Of a stretch of DNA of 64,000 nucleotides, positions 8,171 through 18,669 are shown piece after piece. Position numbers and translations under genes: made by a program. Source of the stretch: Prochlorococcus sp. AG-363-O15 (lineage in GTDB: Bacteria; Cyanobacteriota; Cyanobacteriia; PCC-6307; Cyanobiaceae); the NCBI GenBank assembly GCA_003278255.1, contig QCFZ01000001.1, forward strand, positions 1 through 64,000. Direction: 5' to 3'. The number at the start of each line of letters is the position of its first letter. Within the stretch, counting starts at the first letter, position 1. The notes beneath the pieces are model-generated. The model saw nothing but the letters and a program-made list of their open reading frames with translations. It was not told the DNA's origin and did not search any database.

Positions 8171-10881
8171 TATCCATCCCCAAGCTTAATCACTCTTACA
8201 GCACTAGCCCTAAGCCTTCCTGATTTAGTTGTAGTAGGTACCTTTCTTTGAGATGTTTTTGTGCTCTTTTTGCTAACACTTTTAGTTGCTTTCTTTTTCG
8301 CAGTGGCTGTCGTTTTTCTTGATGATTTTTTACTGGCAGCCTTTGCTGCTAATAATTCAACAGCCTCCTCAAGGCTAATATCATCTGCACTCTTTCCTTC
8401 TGGAAGAGATGCATTTAATTTTCCTTGTTTTACATATAATCCATAAGGCCCATCATAAATCTGGATCTTTTCATTATCTCCCGAAGGAGTTCCTAAATCC
8501 TTTAAAGCTGTTCGTCCACCTCTGCCTCGTTTAGGCATTGAAAGCAATTCCAATGCCCTTGGAAGTTCAACTTCAAGAACATCATCTTCACCCTTTAATG
8601 ATCGATAGTCCTTTTCACCTTTGCCTTTATTCCAAACAATGTAGGGACCAAATCTACCTAAACCAGCCTGTATTTTGCCGCCTTCAGGATGTTCCCCTAA
8701 AGAACGAGGCAAGCGTAATAATCCTAAAGCATTTTCAAAAGTCAAATCTTCTGGCTTAACTCCTTTAGGGAGAGAAGCACGTTTCGGTTTTGGGACTTCG
8801 TCACTTACTTGGCCTTTCTGTACATATGGACCATATTGACCAAATAGCAAGTAAATATTTTCACCAGTTTCTGGATCAATTCCTAAAGATTCAGGTCCAT
8901 CAACTTTCTGTTTAAGAATCTGTTCTACCTTTTTCTCATCCAAGTCAGCAGGTGTGGTTTCTTGTGGAAGAGTAGCTTTAACCAACTCTTCTTCTCCATC
9001 TTCACCTACTCGTTTAGATTCAAGATAAGCGCCAAAGCGTCCTATTCGAACAACACAAGGAAGTCCATCTAAATCTATAGTTCTTGATGCCCCTGGATCA
9101 ATATCCCCTTCCCTTTGTTGAACTTGAATCTCCAATCCTTTGTCACCTTTATAAAAACCTTCTAAATAAGGAAGCCACTTAACTTTTCCAGTAGAAATTT
9201 CATCTAAAGTTGATTCCATTCTTGCAGTAAAACTAGTATCAACTAGGTCAGGGAAATGTTCCTCAAGCAAAGATGTAACAGCAAATGCAGTAAAACTAGG
9301 CGTGAGTGAATTGTTCTGAAGAGATGAATATCCTCGATCTACAATTGTTCCAATTATACTTGCATAAGTAGAAGGCCTTCCGATACCTTCTTTCTCAAGC
9401 ATTTTCACTAATGAAGCCTCACTATATCTAGCTGGAGGTTGTGTCTTATGACTAAGAACTTCTACTTCTTTAGCATTAAGTTGATCCCCGACAGCTAACG
9501 CAGGCAATAAAACCTCTTTCCCTTCAAGTGCTGCCTCCGGGTCATCGCTACCTTCTACATAAGCTCGGAAAAAACCTGGGAAATCAATCCTCTTACCACT
9601 AGCACGAAAAGACGCTTCACCTGATAAAACATCAATTGCAACCATAGTCAAACGTGCATCTGCCATTTGACTAGCAACAGTACGTTTCCAAATAAGCTCA
9701 TAGAGACTTAAGTCGCGACCTTCTAAACCTGTTTCATTAGGAGTTTTAAAGTTTTCACCAGCAGGTCGAATTGCTTCATGCGCCTCTTGTGCATTGCGAG
9801 ATTTAGTACTGAACTGACGAACAGATTTACTAAGATATTCATTACCATATCGAGACTCAACACATTTTCTGGCTGCATGAATTGCCTGATCAGACAAATG
9901 CACAGAATCTGTTCTCATATAAGTAATGAACCCTCTTTCATAAAGCCCTTGGGCACAACGCATTGTCTCTCTAGCTGATAGCCTAAGTTTTCTATTAGAT
10001 TCTTGTTGAAGAGTACTGGTAGTAAATGGTGGAACAGGTTTTCTAGTTGTTTGTTTTTCCTCAACAGAATCAACTTTCCATTCACCAGAACGAAGTTTAT
10101 TTGCAAGAGTTTTAGCTTCTACTTCATTTATCAAACAAACGTTATGCCCTTTTTTAAGTTCACCTGTACTTTCATCAAAGTCATTACCATTAGCTATCCG
10201 TTTATCCGAAATACTTATAAGTTTGGCATCAAAACAACTACCTCCTTTTGCCAATGCAACCTTTAAATCCCAATAACTACCACTCTTAAAAGCTCTACGA
10301 GCTCGCTCACGTTGAACAAGAAGTCGAACTGCTACTGATTGAACTCTCCCAGCAGAAAGACCCCATGCAACCTTTTTCCAAAGAAGAGGTGAAAGGGTGT
10401 AACCAACCAATCGATCAAGAATCCGTCGGGTCTCTTGTGCATGAACCAGCTCCATATCAAGATCACGAGTTTGCTTAAGCGCCTTTGAAATAGCCTCTTT
10501 CGTGATTTCATGAAAAACCATTCTTTTAACAGGCACTTTTGGAGCCAGAAGCTGAAGCAGATGCCAACTAATGCTTTCACCTTCACGGTCTTCATCAGTA
10601 GCCAGTAGAAGCTGGTCAACTCCCTTTAAAGCCGCTTTTAGTTCTTTAACTATCTTCTTCTTATCCTTTGGGACGACATATAAAGGTTCAAAATCAGCGG
10701 TTGTATTCACGCCAAGATTCGCCCACTTTTGCCCCTTTTGGGCAGCAGGAATCTCACTTGCATTATTTGGCAAATCTCTTACATGCCCCATAGAAGCCTC
10801 TACTTGAAAATCCTTAGGCAGGAACCCTCGAATGGTTCGTGCCTTTGTAGGACTTTCGACGATGACCAGAGTTTGTACCAC
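8170..10881 (-). CDS. topA: DNA topoisomerase I
   Basis: Type IA topoisomerase that relaxes negative supercoils, 903 aa. The Toprim domain opens with [13 protein letters not shown] and carries [13 protein letters not shown] (acidic metal site). The catalytic tyrosine is in [10 protein letters not shown] near residue 319. The C-terminal third holds repeated glycine/tyrosine-rich DNA-binding modules ([49 protein letters not shown]). A Lys/Ser/Thr tail follows from about residue 845. The start is GTG. It is divergent from ndhB over 128 bp, which should contain both promoters. Confidence 0.97.
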   Translation of the reverse strand: MVQTLVIVESPTKARTIRGFLPKDFQVEASMGHVRDLPNNASEIPAAQKGQKWANLGVNTTADFEPLYVVPKDKKKIVKELKAALKGVDQLLLATDEDREGESISWHLLQLLAPKVPVKRMVFHEITKEAISKALKQTRDLDMELVHAQETRRILDRLVGYTLSPLLWKKVAWGLSAGRVQSVAVRLLVQRERARRAFKSGSYWDLKVALAKGGSCFDAKLISISDKRIANGNDFDESTGELKKGHNVCLINEVEAKTLANKLRSGEWKVDSVEEKQTTRKPVPPFTTSTLQQESNRKLRLSARETMRCAQGLYERGFITYMRTDSVHLSDQAIHAARKCVESRYGNEYLSKSVRQFSTKSRNAQEAHEAIRPAGENFKTPNETGLEGRDLSLYELIWKRTVASQMADARLTMVAIDVLSGEASFRASGKRIDFPGFFRAYVEGSDDPEAALEGKEVLLPALAVGDQLNAKEVEVLSHKTQPPARYSEASLVKMLEKEGIGRPSTYASIIGTIVDRGYSSLQNNSLTPSFTAFAVTSLLEEHFPDLVDTSFTARMESTLDEISTGKVKWLPYLEGFYKGDKGLEIQVQQREGDIDPGASRTIDLDGLPCVVRIGRFGAYLESKRVGEDGEEELVKATLPQETTPADLDEKKVEQILKQKVDGPESLGIDPETGENIYLLFGQYGPYVQKGQVSDEVPKPKRASLPKGVKPEDLTFENALGLLRLPRSLGEHPEGGKIQAGLGRFGPYIVWNKGKGEKDYRSLKGEDDVLEVELPRALELLSMPKRGRGGRTALKDLGTPSGDNEKIQIYDGPYGLYVKQGKLNASLPEGKSADDISLEEAVELLAAKAASKKSSRKTTATAKKKATKSVSKKSTKTSQRKVPTTTKSGRLRASAVRVIKLGDG

Positions 10882-11009
10882 AGACGAATGAAAAACCTTT
10901 CTTACTCTTTATCGCACTAAATAGGGGGCTGCATAGAGCTTGAACAAATTCACAGACTCAATTAGTAACGCAGCTAAAGTCACTAAAGCAGGTTTTATAA
11001 GGTTTCTCC

Positions 11010-12581
11010 ATGCCAGCAATGGGTGCACTTCTTTCCACCACCCAAGTCATAGCAGCTCCTGAAGAGCTGCTCAACCTTTCTCTAAATGCTGGTGCAATTG
11101 CGCCTGAGGGAGTGATTCTTATAGCCATGCTTGGGACCCTAATGGTTGACCTTGCAGGCGAAAAGGCCGCTGCACGCTGGGCTCCTCTTATTTGCTATGC
11201 AGGCTTGGGAACATCGCTATTTCTACTTGCAATGCAATGGAATGGTCCAATAGAACCATCCTTTCTTGGCGCATTCCTCGCCGATAATCTCGCCATTGCT
11301 TTCAGGGCAGTAGTAGCACTATCAACACTCCTATCTCTTTTGATCAGTTGGAGATATGCAGAACAAAGTGGTAGCCCTGTAGGGGAATATGCCGCAATTC
11401 TTCTTGCAGCAACTCTTGGAGCAATGCTCTTATGTGGATCAACTGATTTAGTAAGTGTTTTCATCTCCTTAGAAACCCTTTCTGTTGCCAGCTATTTACT
11501 TTCTGGCTACATGAAAAGAGATGCTCGCAGTTCTGAAGCAGCACTAAAATATTTACTAGTTGGCTCAGCTGCAGCCGCTGTATTCCTTTATGGATCATCT
11601 CTTTTATATGGAATAAGTGGTACTACAAATCTCCAATTAATTGGTGTTGCTCTATTAACAAGTCCAACTCCTTTAGCGGCATTGGCATTGGTCTTTGTAC
11701 TTGCAACTGTTGCATTCAAAATCGCTGCAGTGCCTTTTCATCAGTGGACACCAGATGTTTATGAAGGTTCTCCAACCCCAGTTGTTGCCTTCCTTTCAGT
11801 TGGTTCAAAAGCTGCGGGATTTGCTCTAGCAGTAAGACTTTTAGTGGGATGTTTCAGCGCATTTGACAGTCAATGGAAATTACTTTTTACAGTTTTAGCC
11901 GTTTTAAGCATGACCCTAGGGAACGTTGTAGCCCTAGCTCAAACATCTATGAAACGAATGCTCGCCTATAGCTCAATAGGACAAGCAGGTTTTGTGATGA
12001 TAGGTCTTGTATGTGGAACAGAAGATGGCTTTGCAGCAATGGTCCTTTATATGGCCGCATATCTCTTTATGAATCTTGGTGCTTTTGCTTGCATAATTCT
12101 TTTCTCACTTAGAACTGGCAGTGATCGAATCTCAGACTATGCAGGTCTTTATCAAAAGGATCCTTTGATAACTCTAGGATTAAGTTTGTGCCTTTTATCT
12201 CTTGGGGGAATTCCTCCAATGCTAGGTTTTTTTGGGAAAATTTATTTATTCTTTGCGGGCTGGGCAGACAAACAATATTTACTTGTTGTCGTTGGATTAG
12301 TAACCTCAGTTATATCAATTTACTATTATATATCTGTTATCAAAATGATGGTAGTAAAAGAACCTCAAGAAGCATCAGAGGTGGTCAAATCTTATCCATC
12401 AATTAAATGGGAAACAATCGGGTTACCCCCTTTAAGAGTTGCACTTGTTACATGTGTTGTAGTTACCGCAGTTGGAGGGGTCTTGTCCAACCCTCTATTC
12501 CAATGGGCTAACAGTACAGTCGCTGGAACACCCTTACTTCAGGAAGCAATTGCGATAGGAGCAGGCAAAACACTTGGATAA
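11010..12581 (+). CDS. ndhB: NAD(P)H-quinone oxidoreductase subunit 2 (NdhB)
   Basis: Proton-pumping membrane subunit of the NDH-1 complex in thylakoids, used in cyclic electron flow, respiration and CO2 uptake. The 523 aa contain about 14 helices. Family landmarks are [47 protein letters not shown] and [14 protein letters not shown]. The start is ATG at 11010; an in-frame ATG at 11019 is possible. It overlaps the next gene's TTG start by 8 bp. Confidence 0.97.
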   Translation: MPAMGALLSTTQVIAAPEELLNLSLNAGAIAPEGVILIAMLGTLMVDLAGEKAAARWAPLICYAGLGTSLFLLAMQWNGPIEPSFLGAFLADNLAIAFRAVVALSTLLSLLISWRYAEQSGSPVGEYAAILLAATLGAMLLCGSTDLVSVFISLETLSVASYLLSGYMKRDARSSEAALKYLLVGSAAAAVFLYGSSLLYGISGTTNLQLIGVALLTSPTPLAALALVFVLATVAFKIAAVPFHQWTPDVYEGSPTPVVAFLSVGSKAAGFALAVRLLVGCFSAFDSQWKLLFTVLAVLSMTLGNVVALAQTSMKRMLAYSSIGQAGFVMIGLVCGTEDGFAAMVLYMAAYLFMNLGAFACIILFSLRTGSDRISDYAGLYQKDPLITLGLSLCLLSLGGIPPMLGFFGKIYLFFAGWADKQYLLVVVGLVTSVISIYYYISVIKMMVVKEPQEASEVVKSYPSIKWETIGLPPLRVALVTCVVVTAVGGVLSNPLFQWANSTVAGTPLLQEAIAIGAGKTLG

Positions 12582-13290
12582 AAGTCAACCTCTCATAAAT
12601 AAGCCAGTAGCAAAGCTAACTGAAGTTAGTAAACATTATGGTCAAGGTTCATTGATCGTTAAAGCCTTAGATCGATTGAATCTAACAGTTAATCAAGGAG
12701 ATTATTTAGCTGTGATGGGGGCTAGCGGATCTGGAAAGAGTACGGCAATGAATATATTAGGTTGCTTAGATCGACCAACAAAAGGAAGTTATAAACTAAA
12801 TGGAATGTCCGTAGAAGATCTAGATGATGATTCACTCGCCGATCTTAGGAACAAAGCCCTTGGCTTTGTCTTTCAACAATTTCATCTACTTCCAGAAGCA
12901 ACTGCAATAGAAAATGTAATTTTACCTATGATATATGCCTGTGTTGATTCATCAGAAAGAACAAAAAGAGCCCAAAAGGCTCTTATAAGAGTTGGCCTTT
13001 CAGAAAGAATGCATAATCGACCCAATCAACTGTCTGGGGGGCAACAACAGCGTGTAGCAATCGCTAGAGCAATTATAAATCAACCAGCTTTACTTCTTGC
13101 TGATGAGCCTACTGGCGCACTTGATTCAAAGACCACAGAAGATGTACTAGATCTTTTTGACAACCTTCACAATCAAGGTATAACTATTGTACTAGTGACA
13201 CATGAAGATGATGTCGCGGAAAGAGCAAAGAGAATTATACGTTTTAACGATGGTAAAGTAGTTGAAAATATAGAAAGAAATAAATATTAG
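12574..13290 (+). CDS. ABC transporter ATP-binding protein (LolD/MacB/DevA-like)
   Basis: ATPase subunit of 238 aa. It has Walker [10 protein letters not shown], the signature [15 protein letters not shown], Walker [12 protein letters not shown] and the H-loop [14 protein letters not shown]. The spacing resembles the LolD/MacB/DevA group that drives mechanotransmission or lipoprotein exporters. No permease gene is adjacent, so the substrate is unknown. The TTG start overlaps the end of ndhB, giving translational coupling. It ends 2 bp before the convergent birA stop. Confidence 0.9.
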   Translation: MDKSQPLINKPVAKLTEVSKHYGQGSLIVKALDRLNLTVNQGDYLAVMGASGSGKSTAMNILGCLDRPTKGSYKLNGMSVEDLDDDSLADLRNKALGFVFQQFHLLPEATAIENVILPMIYACVDSSERTKRAQKALIRVGLSERMHNRPNQLSGGQQQRVAIARAIINQPALLLADEPTGALDSKTTEDVLDLFDNLHNQGITIVLVTHEDDVAERAKRIIRFNDGKVVENIERNKY

Positions 13291-13292
13291 TC

Positions 13293-14054
13293 TTACATCC
13301 AGCGAGTCAATCTTTTTTCAGAAGACCCGTTGCTAACAATTAATCTTCCGTCAAAGTCAAGTCCTTTAATAGACCATTCTTTACCAGTTTGTTTATCTAT
13401 TATTTCCTTAGCCCACATACGAGTTTCCACTTGATCAAGCAAGTGAATTCGATCTTTAACAAGATCCATCGCAATTTCTAACGCTAAAAGAACTTCAGCA
13501 GACCAAAATGCTAAATCACAATTAAAAGAGCCAAGTACCTGACCAAGTGAAATCCCTTGATCAGGTACTTTGTTGGTTACATTCAATCCAACACCAACAC
13601 GAATCAACTTCAAAAGATTACCTCTATTTACCAGAGTAGGCAAAAATCCAGCCAACTTACGCCTATTAACTATTAAATCATTTGGCCACTTAATTTGAAC
13701 ATCTAAACCCTTATTTTCTATTCTTTGACAAAGAGAAACTGCTATAGCCAAACTAAACAATCCAAAAGGTTGATTAAATCCACTGACCGGGATAGCAGCA
13801 CTGGTCCAAACTCCCCCAAGCTTGGATTCCCAAACTCTTCCATATTGACCTCGACCAAAAACCTGCCTTCCAGCAAAAAAAGCCCTTGGCTGGTCATCTT
13901 GAAATGGCTTAGCTTTCAACCAATCAGACAATTCTTTTTCAGTACTTGCACAAACAGGTTTCCAACGCATTAACCATGGTTTTCTTCCTGTTGAATTTAG
14001 TCGCCATTGATGTGCAACTTGAGCCGCTCCTCTCCATGATTTAGCTCTGTGCAT
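13293..14054 (-). CDS. birA: biotin--[acetyl-CoA-carboxylase] ligase
   Basis: Attaches biotin to the carboxyl carrier protein of acetyl-CoA carboxylase. The 253 aa contain only the ligase domain; there is no N-terminal HTH, so it is not a repressor. Motifs are GRGQYGRVWESKLGGVWTSA (biotinyl-AMP loop) and KWPNDLIVNRRKLAG, then a small C-terminal domain. The ATG lies 14 bp inside the aminotransferase gene, so the two are coupled. Confidence 0.92.
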   Translation of the reverse strand: MHRAKSWRGAAQVAHQWRLNSTGRKPWLMRWKPVCASTEKELSDWLKAKPFQDDQPRAFFAGRQVFGRGQYGRVWESKLGGVWTSAAIPVSGFNQPFGLFSLAIAVSLCQRIENKGLDVQIKWPNDLIVNRRKLAGFLPTLVNRGNLLKLIRVGVGLNVTNKVPDQGISLGQVLGSFNCDLAFWSAEVLLALEIAMDLVKDRIHLLDQVETRMWAKEIIDKQTGKEWSIKGLDFDGRLIVSNGSSEKRLTRWM

Positions 14055-15237
14055 TCCACCAGGGTCTAATGCGGAAGATTGCTTCTTCCAATTCTTCTAC
14101 AGGACGAACCAAAGCAAGTCGAAGCCAATCAGACCCTCCTAAACCAAAACCCGATCCTGGTGTTAATGCAACTCCTGTTTCAGCAAGGAGTTCGGCAGCA
14201 AAAAACTCATCATTCCAATCACGATTTATTGCCCAAGCAGGCATTGGCATCCAAAGGTATAAAGCCATTGATGGAACAGGGATATCCCAACCAAGATCTT
14301 TAAGCGACTCTAAAACTTTATCCCTACGTTCTTTATAGTTTACTAGAAGATATTTTGGCCATTGTTCATATTTTGATAAAGCCACTATTGCTCCTGATTG
14401 CAAAGCCAAGGTTTGGTTGAAATCTACAATATCTTTAATGCTTTTCAACGCTGTAACTAAAGGTTCGGCACCAATCGCAAAGGCCAACCTAAATCCACCC
14501 ATACTCCAACCTTTTGAGAAAGAAAAAAACTCAATCCCCCATTCACGCCATCCAGGAGATCTCAACAAACTAGGTGCCTGATGATCAATTGCCAAGTCCA
14601 AGTAAGGATTATCATGAGCAATAACTATCTCATGTCTCCTCCCTAAGTTCATAGCCTCATCTAACCATTCTTGTTCACCAACTTGAGCTGTCGGATTATG
14701 CGGAAAACCAAAAGTTATCATTTTCAACTTATCTAAATTAGCAATAGATAGCGAATTAAAGTCTGGTTTCCAATTATCAGAACTTTCAAGAAGAAGTCTT
14801 TGTATTTTAGCGTCTGCAAGTATCAAGCCTCCTTTATGAGAAGGATATGAAGGATCAAGAATTAGGCCAAGTTCTCCAGGATTCATTACTGCAAGGGGCA
14901 AATGAGCAGTTCCTTCCTGGGAACCAACAAGTAATAAAACTTCCTTTTCAGGGTCAACACTTTCCCCCAATCGCCTCTTGCACCATGAAGCAACCTCCTC
15001 TCTAAATGGTCTAGTTGCAGCATGAAGACAATAAGAAGAGCTTTCAGGTAAAAACAATGCCTTAGATATTTCCTGGACAACATCATCTGGAGGAAGCAAG
15101 TCTGATGACCCCAGAGATAAGTCGATAAGATCTGGGAGATGATTCTTATTACTTTGAATTCTATATTTTTGTTTTCGAATATCATTCCTAGCAAAAACAC
15201 CTGTACCCAAACGATCAAGGCGCGTTGAAAATGGCAT
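14041..15237 (-). CDS. class I/II pyridoxal-phosphate aminotransferase
   Basis: A 398-aa fold-type I aminotransferase. The PLP lysine is in FSFSKGWSMGGFRLAF, the cofactor aspartate/tyrosine region is IVIAHDNPYLDL, and GFPHNPTAQVGEQEW matches the family's NPT motif. It is close to enzymes annotated as succinyldiaminopimelate or LL-diaminopimelate aminotransferase. The substrate cannot be fixed from the sequence. About 135 bp upstream is free of genes and probably holds its promoter. Confidence 0.88.
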   Translation of the reverse strand: MPFSTRLDRLGTGVFARNDIRKQKYRIQSNKNHLPDLIDLSLGSSDLLPPDDVVQEISKALFLPESSSYCLHAATRPFREEVASWCKRRLGESVDPEKEVLLLVGSQEGTAHLPLAVMNPGELGLILDPSYPSHKGGLILADAKIQRLLLESSDNWKPDFNSLSIANLDKLKMITFGFPHNPTAQVGEQEWLDEAMNLGRRHEIVIAHDNPYLDLAIDHQAPSLLRSPGWREWGIEFFSFSKGWSMGGFRLAFAIGAEPLVTALKSIKDIVDFNQTLALQSGAIVALSKYEQWPKYLLVNYKERRDKVLESLKDLGWDIPVPSMALYLWMPMPAWAINRDWNDEFFAAELLAETGVALTPGSGFGLGGSDWLRLALVRPVEELEEAIFRIRPWWNAQS

Positions 15238-15372
15238 AAAGCTGCACCTCAGAGCCGAATTTTTATCTGGAAACTATACATATATTATTTTAATATAAAC
15301 ATCAAACAAATAGGGCTTTATATCTACTAAATAATTGGTCATTATTAGAAATCTCGCAGGACCTATTAAATC

Positions 15373-16179
15373 TCAAAGCTTATCTATAGATTTCTTAAGT
15401 TCTTCCAACTCAGCATCAACTTCAGAAACATTTACCTTCTGAACACTTTCCTCATTTGTAATTTCTCTTTCTAATTGAGACGAAATCTGATTAGCTTCCG
15501 GAAGAGCAACATTCTCAGCTCCACCTTGAAGTCTCTTTCTCAATGCACTTAACTCATCATCTAAATCATCATTTCCTTCTAAAGCTGCGAATTGACTCTC
15601 TAAATCTGCTCCCGCAAGTTCAGCTGCAGCTTGACTAGAAGCTTCCAGCGCTTGAACTTTATCTTCCATGCGTTCAAAGGCTGCCATTGCACTATTTGTA
15701 CCTATATTCCCGACGGCACTTTGAAGTTGCTGTTGTGCTTGAGCAGCTTGCGCCCGAGCTTTAAGCATGTCCTTCTTGGTTTTAGCCTCAGCTATTTTTC
15801 CTTCTAAAGCGACCAAACTTCTCTTAAGCATTTCAACTTGACCTTCTTGAGCTTGAAGCTGATTATTTAATGAAGTTGAAGAGTCTTGAAAAGCTTTTCT
15901 TCTAGAAAGTGCTTCCCTTGCAAGATCTTCTTCGCCTTTCTGAAGAGCAAGCTCTGCTCTTTCATACCAAGTTTGAATTTGCCCCTCAGATTGCTTAGCT
16001 TGATTAAGAAGTCTTTTCTGACTTGATATCGCCATAGCAACTGCCTGACGAAGCTTAACTAGATCAGCCTGCATATCAGCTACAGACTGATCCAAAATCT
16101 TCACAGGATCCTCAGCTTTGCTGACTAGATCATTGAGGTTTGCCCGCAATAAACGACTCAATCTGTCAAAGAAACCCAT
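15373..16179 (-). CDS. vipp1: PspA/IM30 family membrane-remodelling protein Vipp1
   Basis: ESCRT-III-like coiled-coil protein that maintains thylakoid membranes, 268 aa. It starts MGFFDRLSRLLRANLNDL, the amphipathic membrane-binding helix 0, followed by long heptad-rich helices (about residues 25-215). The C-terminal extension ending VDAELEELKKSIDKL distinguishes Vipp1 from PspA, which lacks it. It stands alone on the minus strand. The 68-bp spacer to the divergent DUF721 gene presumably carries both promoters. Confidence 0.93.
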   Translation of the reverse strand: MGFFDRLSRLLRANLNDLVSKAEDPVKILDQSVADMQADLVKLRQAVAMAISSQKRLLNQAKQSEGQIQTWYERAELALQKGEEDLAREALSRRKAFQDSSTSLNNQLQAQEGQVEMLKRSLVALEGKIAEAKTKKDMLKARAQAAQAQQQLQSAVGNIGTNSAMAAFERMEDKVQALEASSQAAAELAGADLESQFAALEGNDDLDDELSALRKRLQGGAENVALPEANQISSQLEREITNEESVQKVNVSEVDAELEELKKSIDKL

Positions 16180-16247
16180 GGGGGCAATTATTCAAGCCTT
16201 CAATGAGGGTAGCGAGCCCAACCAAAAACTCCAATTAAAATGTTGTG

Positions 16248-16781
16248 ATGGAATTTGCTCCTAAAAATCAACGCAAGAAATTTGGAAAAGGAGAAATCCT
16301 CCAACAAGCTCCTCTTCAACCTGTAACTGCTTTATCTAGCTGTCTAGAGAGAATGCAACACTCATGGAAAAGAGACTTAGTTGGAATTTGGCGTGATTGG
16401 GAGAAACTTGTTGGCCCTCAATTAGCCAACAATTCAAGACCTCTAACAATCCGTCAGGAAATTCTTTCTATTGGAGCGACTCACCCTCAGTGGCGACAAG
16501 CACTTCTTTATAACCGACCACAACTATTAGCAAGAATCAAGGCTGCAGGCTATGCAATACGTGACCTAAGAATCAAGCAATACCACCCTTACAAAATCCA
16601 AGAGAAAGAAAATGAGAGTAGTATTTGGGCAAGACATCCAAGCAGAATTGATGTACATGGAATGGCTATTTGCGAATATTGCCTAAGCCCAGCCCCAGCT
16701 GGTGAAATGGGTCTTTGGGGAAAATGTAGCTTCTGTAGACGGAAGCAATTTGCCTTAAAAAGTGAAGCCACAGAATTGTAA
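16248..16781 (+). CDS. DUF721/DciA-like protein with C-terminal zinc-ribbon-like motif
   Basis: A 177-aa protein with a DUF721 domain around residues 25-110 (LVGIWRDWEKLVGPQLANNSRP, then LSIGATHPQWRQALLYNR). DUF721 is the DciA family, which in many bacteria loads the replicative helicase. The C-terminus has CEYCLSPAP and CSFCRRKQF, a likely four-cysteine zinc ribbon. I prefer ATG at 16248 over GTG at 16245. It is divergent from vipp1. Confidence 0.78.
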   Translation: MEFAPKNQRKKFGKGEILQQAPLQPVTALSSCLERMQHSWKRDLVGIWRDWEKLVGPQLANNSRPLTIRQEILSIGATHPQWRQALLYNRPQLLARIKAAGYAIRDLRIKQYHPYKIQEKENESSIWARHPSRIDVHGMAICEYCLSPAPAGEMGLWGKCSFCRRKQFALKSEATEL

Positions 16782-16836
16782 TCTGTTGACAAGTATATAT
16801 ATGCAGTTTTATTACTAGATTAAAACAAATCAAATT

Positions 16837-18669
16837 TTAAAATCTTTCAGATCTAGGCATTCGCCAATCAGGAGTCACACCATTTTTTAATAATTTATTA
16901 GCCCTTACTTCCAGCTCCAATCTATCTATACGTAAAACAATATAAACTCCAAATCTACCTAATATTGAATATTTCAAATGCTTCCAATGTGGCCTTTTGA
17001 TAGTATTTTTATCAATTAAAATTAAAGCAGAAGGAGAACCTTCTGTCCCATAAATTGGCCTTCCCATCCAACCTCTTCTTTCTTCTAATAATAATCTTTG
17101 CGAAACATTTACTAATGCCCCTGCAGATCGACCCTCATAAACTACAACTTGTTTTGTGTAAAAATGTAGAGAAGGTTTTGCAGCTCCAACCATTACTAAT
17201 GGCTCAAATTTATTTTGAGATTCAACCATCAAATCAGCTGCCTGTCTCAATGGCAATTGTCGCAAATTATCTGCCAAATTCCATATTGGCAGAAGAACAA
17301 ATGAATGAATGAATATCAATGGTATTTGCATCGGCAGAAGACTCCAAGGTCTTGCCCTAAATAATATTAAACAACCTACTAATACATTGAGGCTTAAATA
17401 AAATGCGGCTCTTAATGCAAGATTGGTCCCAAGCAAATCATCTGCAAGAGAAGGCATTTCAGGATCATTAATGCTAGGAATCCATAAATGAGCAAAACAT
17501 AGAATTAAGGATAAAATTAAAACTATAACAACAGTTCCAATCCAAGCAAAGTTAAATTGAAATGAATTTTTCTTTAGACGACTTGAGGTTAATCCAATCA
17601 GAATAGAAGCTGCAGGAGTAGCAGGCAGCCAATAACTAGGAAGTTTTGTAGCGGCAAACGTAAATAATAGAAAAACAGCAAAAAGCCAACAAAAAGCAAA
17701 CCCATCAAGCGATTGATCAGGATCTTTGCTTGCAGAGGATAAACCTTTAAAATAAGACTTGCAAATATTAATTATGCCAAGGATTAAAAATGAAGTAAAG
17801 GGCAATGATGCTACTAAAAACATCATTGCAAAAAACCAAAAAGGCTGAGAGTGGCTATTGACTACTGAAGTAAGTCTTTGGAAGTTATGATAGCCAAAGA
17901 AACTATTCCAAAATGGTTTGCCCTCTACCAAAAGTTCTGCCAAATACCAAGGAAGACATATAAATAAAGTTACTATTAACCCATAAAGTGGTCGAATCCT
18001 GGCCCATAATCTAACAAAGTCTTTTTGATACATACCAAACAAACAAAGTGTTATAGCCATCAAAACCAATGCAACCGGCCCTTTAGTTAAAACCGCTAAT
18101 CCTAATAAAAGCCAAGCAATCCACCAAGATTGATTTATTGGATTCGCATATCTTCTCCATTGATATAGAAAACTCAATCCCAAAGTTGAGCATAAAAGAG
18201 CATCACTTACAGCAATTCGACTCCATATAGTGACCAAAGGAGAAAGAACAAATGCTAAAGATGTAACAACAGCGGTTCGTCGAGGATAACAATCTCCTTT
18301 TTGGGGGCAGATCATTAATGTTTGTCCTATTACAAGCATTATCAAAACAGTTGCCAAAGCTGAAGGAAGCCTTGCTGCCCAAGTACCTAATTGATCCCAT
18401 TCATTCTGTCCAGGCAATGAATACCCCAAACCCATAAGCCAATAGATAAGAGGAGGCTTGTCATAACGAGGAAGGCCATTAACCCTTGGGGTAAGCCAAT
18501 CCCCAGTTTCACTCATTGCTCGACTAGCTGCAGCAAATAATGGTGGTGTTTCATCAACAAGACCTGTGTCACCTAATTGATAAACACAAAGAAAGATTCC
18601 CAGACAAAATATCAAAAGAAGACCTCTAGTCCTTTGACGATTTAACAAAATCGGTGTTGATTTATTCAT
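16837..18669 (-). CDS. ArnT/PMT-like family 39 glycosyltransferase, membrane
   Basis: About 610 aa with at least ten hydrophobic helices. The N-terminal loop GLVDETPPLFAAASRAM contains the acidic DE pair used by GT-C enzymes, and is followed by RVNGLPRYDKPPLIYWLMG. These match the ArnT/dolichyl-phosphate-mannose transferase clan, which moves lipid-linked sugars outside the membrane. I trimmed the track's start to ATG at 18669, which overlaps the upstream glycosyltransferase stop by 8 bp. The acceptor is unknown; a cell-envelope sugar is likely. Confidence 0.85.
   Translation of the reverse strand: MNKSTPILLNRQRTRGLLLIFCLGIFLCVYQLGDTGLVDETPPLFAAASRAMSETGDWLTPRVNGLPRYDKPPLIYWLMGLGYSLPGQNEWDQLGTWAARLPSALATVLIMLVIGQTLMICPQKGDCYPRRTAVVTSLAFVLSPLVTIWSRIAVSDALLCSTLGLSFLYQWRRYANPINQSWWIAWLLLGLAVLTKGPVALVLMAITLCLFGMYQKDFVRLWARIRPLYGLIVTLFICLPWYLAELLVEGKPFWNSFFGYHNFQRLTSVVNSHSQPFWFFAMMFLVASLPFTSFLILGIINICKSYFKGLSSASKDPDQSLDGFAFCWLFAVFLLFTFAATKLPSYWLPATPAASILIGLTSSRLKKNSFQFNFAWIGTVVIVLILSLILCFAHLWIPSINDPEMPSLADDLLGTNLALRAAFYLSLNVLVGCLILFRARPWSLLPMQIPLIFIHSFVLLPIWNLADNLRQLPLRQAADLMVESQNKFEPLVMVGAAKPSLHFYTKQVVVYEGRSAGALVNVSQRLLLEERRGWMGRPIYGTEGSPSALILIDKNTIKRPHWKHLKYSILGRFGVYIVLRIDRLELEVRANKLLKNGVTPDWRMPRSERF

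Noticed and set aside
9778-10266. Plus-strand ORFs inside topA (66 and 87 aa), and other track ORFs lying within known genes
   Set aside because: They are antisense or out-of-frame shadows of well-supported genes with no recognisable motif.
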